Positions 37,467-40,045 of a stretch of DNA of 40,045 bases are shown in pieces. A program made the translations under genes and the position numbers. Position 1 is the first letter of the stretch; each line of letters starts with the position of its first letter. Below the pieces are notes generated by a model. It made no database searches and was not told the DNA's origin. It saw only the letters and a program-made list of their open reading frames with translations. The DNA lies in contig JAFRRH010000039.1 of NCBI GenBank assembly GCA_017428215.1, positions 1-40,045 of the forward strand. Direction: 5' to 3'. The stretch comes from Selenomonadaceae bacterium (GTDB lineage Bacteria > Bacillota > Negativicutes > Selenomonadales > Selenomonadaceae).

Positions 37467-38575
37467 TTCAACGGTACTGCTCTTTCTGCCGACCAAAACG
37501 GTTTTTACTCGTTCACTACTGCTTATGAGGCTTCCAACATCTCTTTTGAAGGCTATCCGAAAATTGAAGGGCTTGACTTCGACGCGCAAGGCAATTTTTA
37601 TAAGATTCAGGACGCTGACGACTTAATTGCACTGTCAAATTATGTAAATGGCGGTAATAACTGCGCGGGATTAACCTTTAAACAGACTGCTAATATCGAA
37701 ATGGACGGTAAAACCTTCGCGCCAATAGGAAATTCCGATATTTTGTTCGCCGGCACCTTCGACGGCGGCAATTTCTCTATCAGTAACTTAACTATTGATA
37801 ATCCCGACGCCATTTGTCAAGGATTGTTCGGAAAAACTGATAAATCAGCTGTTATCAGACGAATTAACCTGTTAAATGCCCATATCACCGGCTTATCGCT
37901 TACAGGCGGCATTGTCGGGCAAAACTTGACAATTACAGGCAATGTCACTGTCGATACGGCTAATAACTTCGCTCGGCTTGACGGAAATTCATATGTCATT
38001 GTCGACAATGCCGATATTCCGAATTATTCCGACTTGATTCAAGTTTATGTCCTAAATTTGCCCGAATGTGTTAATGCTACAGGCGATATTTTGTTTTCAA
38101 GCAACGGAACGACCTACGCCGCAGGTGATATTTCATTAAATCCTAAAATCGGCTACTTAGTTGATGATTCCAACGTCAATATTTATCAAGATACCGACGT
38201 TGAGGCACATTTTGACGATAAAAATCATTACGTGCTGGCTGACGATACCTCAACGCTAGCAAATGAGACTAACACAGCCGATTTCCCCGATTTAATTCAA
38301 GTTTGGACAGTTGACGGCGTGAATTTGGCTCCCGCTGATAATATTTACCTTGTCGGCTCCGATATTTACGTTAAAGCCGGTTCAACTGTCAGCGTAGACG
38401 GGAAAAACTTCATCATTAACGGCGATTGTGACATTGCTACATATATTGACCAATACGGCGTTCAACAATCCGTCATTGCTACCGAAATTACAGTCGATGA
38501 ATCAATTCTTAATGCAGGTATCTATGTTGCGCACGGAAATTTGAATTTAGGTACCATTTTTTGTAGAATGTATTC
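36676..38575 (+). pseudogene. GLUG-type surface protein gene, copy 1, frameshifted and interrupted
   Basis: ATG 36676 begins MRNKIFVTRADFTFDLQCFD, an N-terminal 'FDLQRF'-type motif seen in large Negativicutes surface proteins. At a run of six C (36737-36742) the frame shifts. The rest reads in frame with 36726: PPTISGLNYNSDGYYEISNK, GLUG-like units (LSGTLDGGIYDENGN, GNHTISNLTI; later FAGTFDGGNFSISNLTI) and acidic repeats up to VAHGNLNLG. One TGA at 37227-37229 interrupts it, where copy 2 has TGC. From about 38540 the frame runs into the brnTA cassette, so the 3' end is lost. Seven C would restore the start. Confidence 0.72.
38541..38569 (+). promoter_or_regulatory. Promoter of the brnTA cassette
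   Basis: TTGAAT and TAGAAT are separated by exactly 17 bases and lie 21 bases before the brnT ATG, which follows CGGAGGTG. This cassette does not use the shared promoter module on its 5' side. Confidence 0.55.
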
Positions 38576-38590
38576 GGAGGTGATTTTTTC

Positions 38591-38893
38591 ATGGGAGAGT
38601 TTAGTTTTAAAGGTTTTGAGTTTGAATGGGATGATGAAAAGTATCAAATCAACATCAAAAAGCACGGAATCTATTTTGAAGACGCGGCGCGAGTATTTTT
38701 TGACGATAATGCAGTTTATTATTCAGATAACGAGCACAGTATCGACGAGGAGCGTTTTAAAATCGTCGGAATGGTTGAAAATATTCTCGCAGTGATTTAT
38801 ACTGAGCGCGGAGAAAAAAATCGTATCATTTCGGCTCGTCCAGCTGATAAATTTGAAAGGAATGATTATTATGGGCAGTTTAGTATTCGTTAA
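38591..38893 (+). CDS. brnT: BrnT-family ribonuclease toxin
   Basis: A 100-residue RelE-fold toxin of the BrnT family. The signature FEWDDEKYQINIKKHGIYFE is followed by ARVFFDDNAVYY, DEERFKIVGMV, VIYTERGEKNRIISARPADK and a basic FERNDYY end. These match BrnT from start to end, so it looks intact. GGAGGTG precedes the ATG. The antitoxin gene begins 23 bases before its stop. The cassette sits within what would be the 3' part of surface-protein copy 1. Confidence 0.88.
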   Translation: MGEFSFKGFEFEWDDEKYQINIKKHGIYFEDAARVFFDDNAVYYSDNEHSIDEERFKIVGMVENILAVIYTERGEKNRIISARPADKFERNDYYGQFSIR

Positions 38894-39080
38894 AGGACAA
38901 ATTCCACCGTTGACAGATGAACAAAAGGCTCGACTGGCGGCATTGAAAGATATTCGCGACGAAGATATTGATTATAGTGATATTCCGCCGCTCAGAGAAG
39001 ACCAAATCGGAAAATACAAGCGTCTGCGCGATAAACCTAATCTTTGGAAGAACATCAGAGCCAGAACAATAGATGATTAA
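38871..39080 (+). CDS. brnA: BrnA-like antitoxin without a C-terminal RHH domain
   Basis: A 69-residue protein. LTDEQKARLAALKDIRDEDI and DYSDIPPLREDQIGKYKRL match the toxin-binding N-terminal half of BrnA-type antitoxins. The usual C-terminal ribbon-helix-helix part (with 'VSLRLDADVLEWFK...YQTRINAVLRAY' patterns) is absent; the protein ends NLWKNIRARTIDD just before the terminator. ATG 38871 is preferred, with AAAGGA upstream. It may neutralise BrnT but probably cannot autoregulate. Confidence 0.7.
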   Translation: MGSLVFVKGQIPPLTDEQKARLAALKDIRDEDIDYSDIPPLREDQIGKYKRLRDKPNLWKNIRARTIDD

Positions 39081-39089
39081 ACGTTTCAA

Positions 39090-39119
39090 GCCTTCGGCGA
39101 CGTGTCGGAGGCATTTTTT
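39090..39119 (+). terminator. Rho-independent terminator after brnTA
   Basis: GCCTTCGGC and GTCGGAGGC pair around GACGT and are followed by eight T. It is the same element as the mqsRA terminator. Confidence 0.9.
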
Positions 39120-39130
39120 TTGCTCGCGGA

Positions 39131-39223
39131 CAAAAAGTGGGCGGATTTCGCGAAAAGTGATTGATACAAAGTCTTGACAACGTGGTATAATATCTACCAG
39201 CTATGAAAAACTTTAGGAGATGA
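39131..39223 (+). promoter_or_regulatory. Promoter module, copy C (before surface-protein copy 2)
   Basis: Same block as A and B, with palindrome TTTCGCGAAA at 39146-39155 and TGG-TATAAT with -10 at 39186-39191. Downstream it continues with GCTATGAAAAACTTTAGGAG as in copy A, so the leader and ribosome site of an mqsR-type cassette are kept although no toxin follows. A short frame ATGATACCGTTG (39221 on) runs in frame into the surface gene. Confidence 0.8.
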
Positions 39224-39254
39224 TACCGTTGGACAGTTCAGAGGCAGTTCAAAC

Positions 39255-40045
39255 TAAATTCAAGGAGGTTTTAACCATGCGGAACAAAATTTTCGTAACG
39301 CGGGCTGATTTTACTTTCGACCTGCAACGTTTCGACGCCCCACCGACTATCAGCGGGCTGAATTACAACTCGCAAGGCTGAATTGCTCGCTTTTGCCGAC
39401 TACGCACGCTCTAACTCGACCGAAGGGCTTACTTTTAGGCTGACTGCCGATATTTCCCTTACTAAATCCGGCGATGACTCTAACTGGGAGCCGTCTAACC
39501 TGTCCGGCACGCTCGACGGCGGCATTTACGACCAAAACGGCAATTTAATCGGCAACCACACTATCAGCAACTTAACTATCAACGATACCTCAAAAATTCA
39601 GGCGGCGTTCTTTCAATCTATCACCGGAACAATTAAAAACGTCACTCTGACTAACCTTTTTATCAACGGCAACAGTCTTTTAGGTACATTGGCAAGCACA
39701 AACAGAGGAACAATTCAAAATTGCGCGGTACAAGGTACTTTAACAGCCGCTGTCATAAACTATTCCGCAATTTCAGTTTATAATAACTTCGGAACTATTA
39801 TAGGTTGCTTTTTTGACGTAAATTTCAATGGTGATAGCTTCGGTGGTGGCAATAGTTACGATAATTACACTACGTCAGGCTACGTTGATGCTGATAAAAA
39901 AGTCTTCAGGCTCGATTTTCCTAAAGGAATTGTCCCGACAGGTAACATTTTCAGCTATTTCGGCAACTCCTACGCGACAGAAAACACTCAAATCAGCTTT
40001 TCTATCTCCGATGATAACGATTTTGAGAAAATTACCTCCGTTAAA
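39255..40045 (+). pseudogene. GLUG-type surface protein gene, copy 2, broken by a 23-base deletion
   Basis: ATG 39277 begins MRNKIFVTRADFTFDLQRFD then APPTISGLNYNSQG and stops at a TGA caused by loss of 23 bases relative to copy 1. Beyond the deletion the original frame is open to the window end (LLAFADYARSNSTEGLTFRL, GTLDGGIYDQNGNLIGNHTI, GCFFDVNFNGDSFGGGNSYD). This copy has the intact C tract region (CCCCACCG) and TGC instead of the stop of copy 1. The two copies thus carry complementary lesions. The gene continues past the window. Confidence 0.72.

Noticed and set aside
38580..38795. C-terminal extension of the surface protein across brnT
   Set aside because: The frame turns into basic low-quality sequence exactly where brnT starts in another frame with its own promoter and ribosome site.
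39175..39191. TTGACA just before TATAAT as the -35 box of the shared promoter
   Set aside because: Only six bases separate it from the -10 box, and it is not conserved in copy A (TTGATA). The extended TGn -10 and the more distant TTGATA fit better.
35964..39230. Integron-like gene-cassette array with attC sites
   Set aside because: The repeated unit is a terminator and a promoter with TATAAT. I find no paired RYYYAAC/GTTRRRY boxes typical of attC, and no integrase in the window.

Overview
The window looks like the chromosome of a diderm Firmicute (Negativicutes, probably Selenomonadaceae-like). Three things suggest this: L-ring and P-ring flagellar genes (flgH, flgI), which imply an outer membrane; Firmicute-style recO, comEC and DUF502 genes; and large RTX-like and 'FDLQRF'-type surface proteins. 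The DNA is A+T-rich with many AAAAATTT runs. Taxonomy is inferred from content only.

Layout. 1-783: broken IS605-type tnpB. 797-6267: a tight run holding a short BrxL-type AAA+ ATPase, a small zinc-ribbon protein, a cysteine desulfurase and an MmeI-like type IIG/IIL restriction-modification enzyme. 6339-11358: housekeeping run (class III aminotransferase, DUF502 membrane protein, RecO, ComEC). 11367-15336 (minus): soluble hybrid histidine kinase and a secreted 3D-domain peptidoglycan protein. 15526-19722: flgG-flgA-flgH-two unknown genes-flgI-flgJ. 19779-20255: internally deleted IS1182-like element. 20306-21154 (minus): two unknown genes. 21276-26405 (minus): a 1709-residue RTX-like protein with long tandem repeats. 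26615-26960: IS5 remnant. 27085-29296: two Nik/Dpp-type ABC ATPases and a SAM methyltransferase without permeases. 29300-30571 (minus): Ndk and LarE, the latter giving a nickel theme.

30600-34260 is a gene graveyard: a STAS-domain pseudogene with three in-frame TAA codons, a decayed PIN toxin-antitoxin pair, an Rpn-like fragment, a 5'-truncated group II intron with a clear domain V, and a phage-like fragment. 34269-40045 is a modular accessory region: an Rpn nuclease, then toxin-antitoxin cassettes (MqsRA, DUF1902 plus RelE/HigBA remnants, BrnTA) separated by three copies of a nearly identical promoter module, two of them directly preceded by the same terminator. These are interleaved with two copies of a GLUG-type surface-protein gene.

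The most interesting signal is this last region. The MqsA-like, HigA-like and BrnA-like antitoxins all appear to lack their DNA-binding domains, while the modules share one promoter with a perfect 10-bp palindrome at a fixed distance from the -10 box. The two surface-gene copies differ by only two indels over about 790 bp, both near the 5' end. One of these turns a C6 tract into a possible on/off switch.
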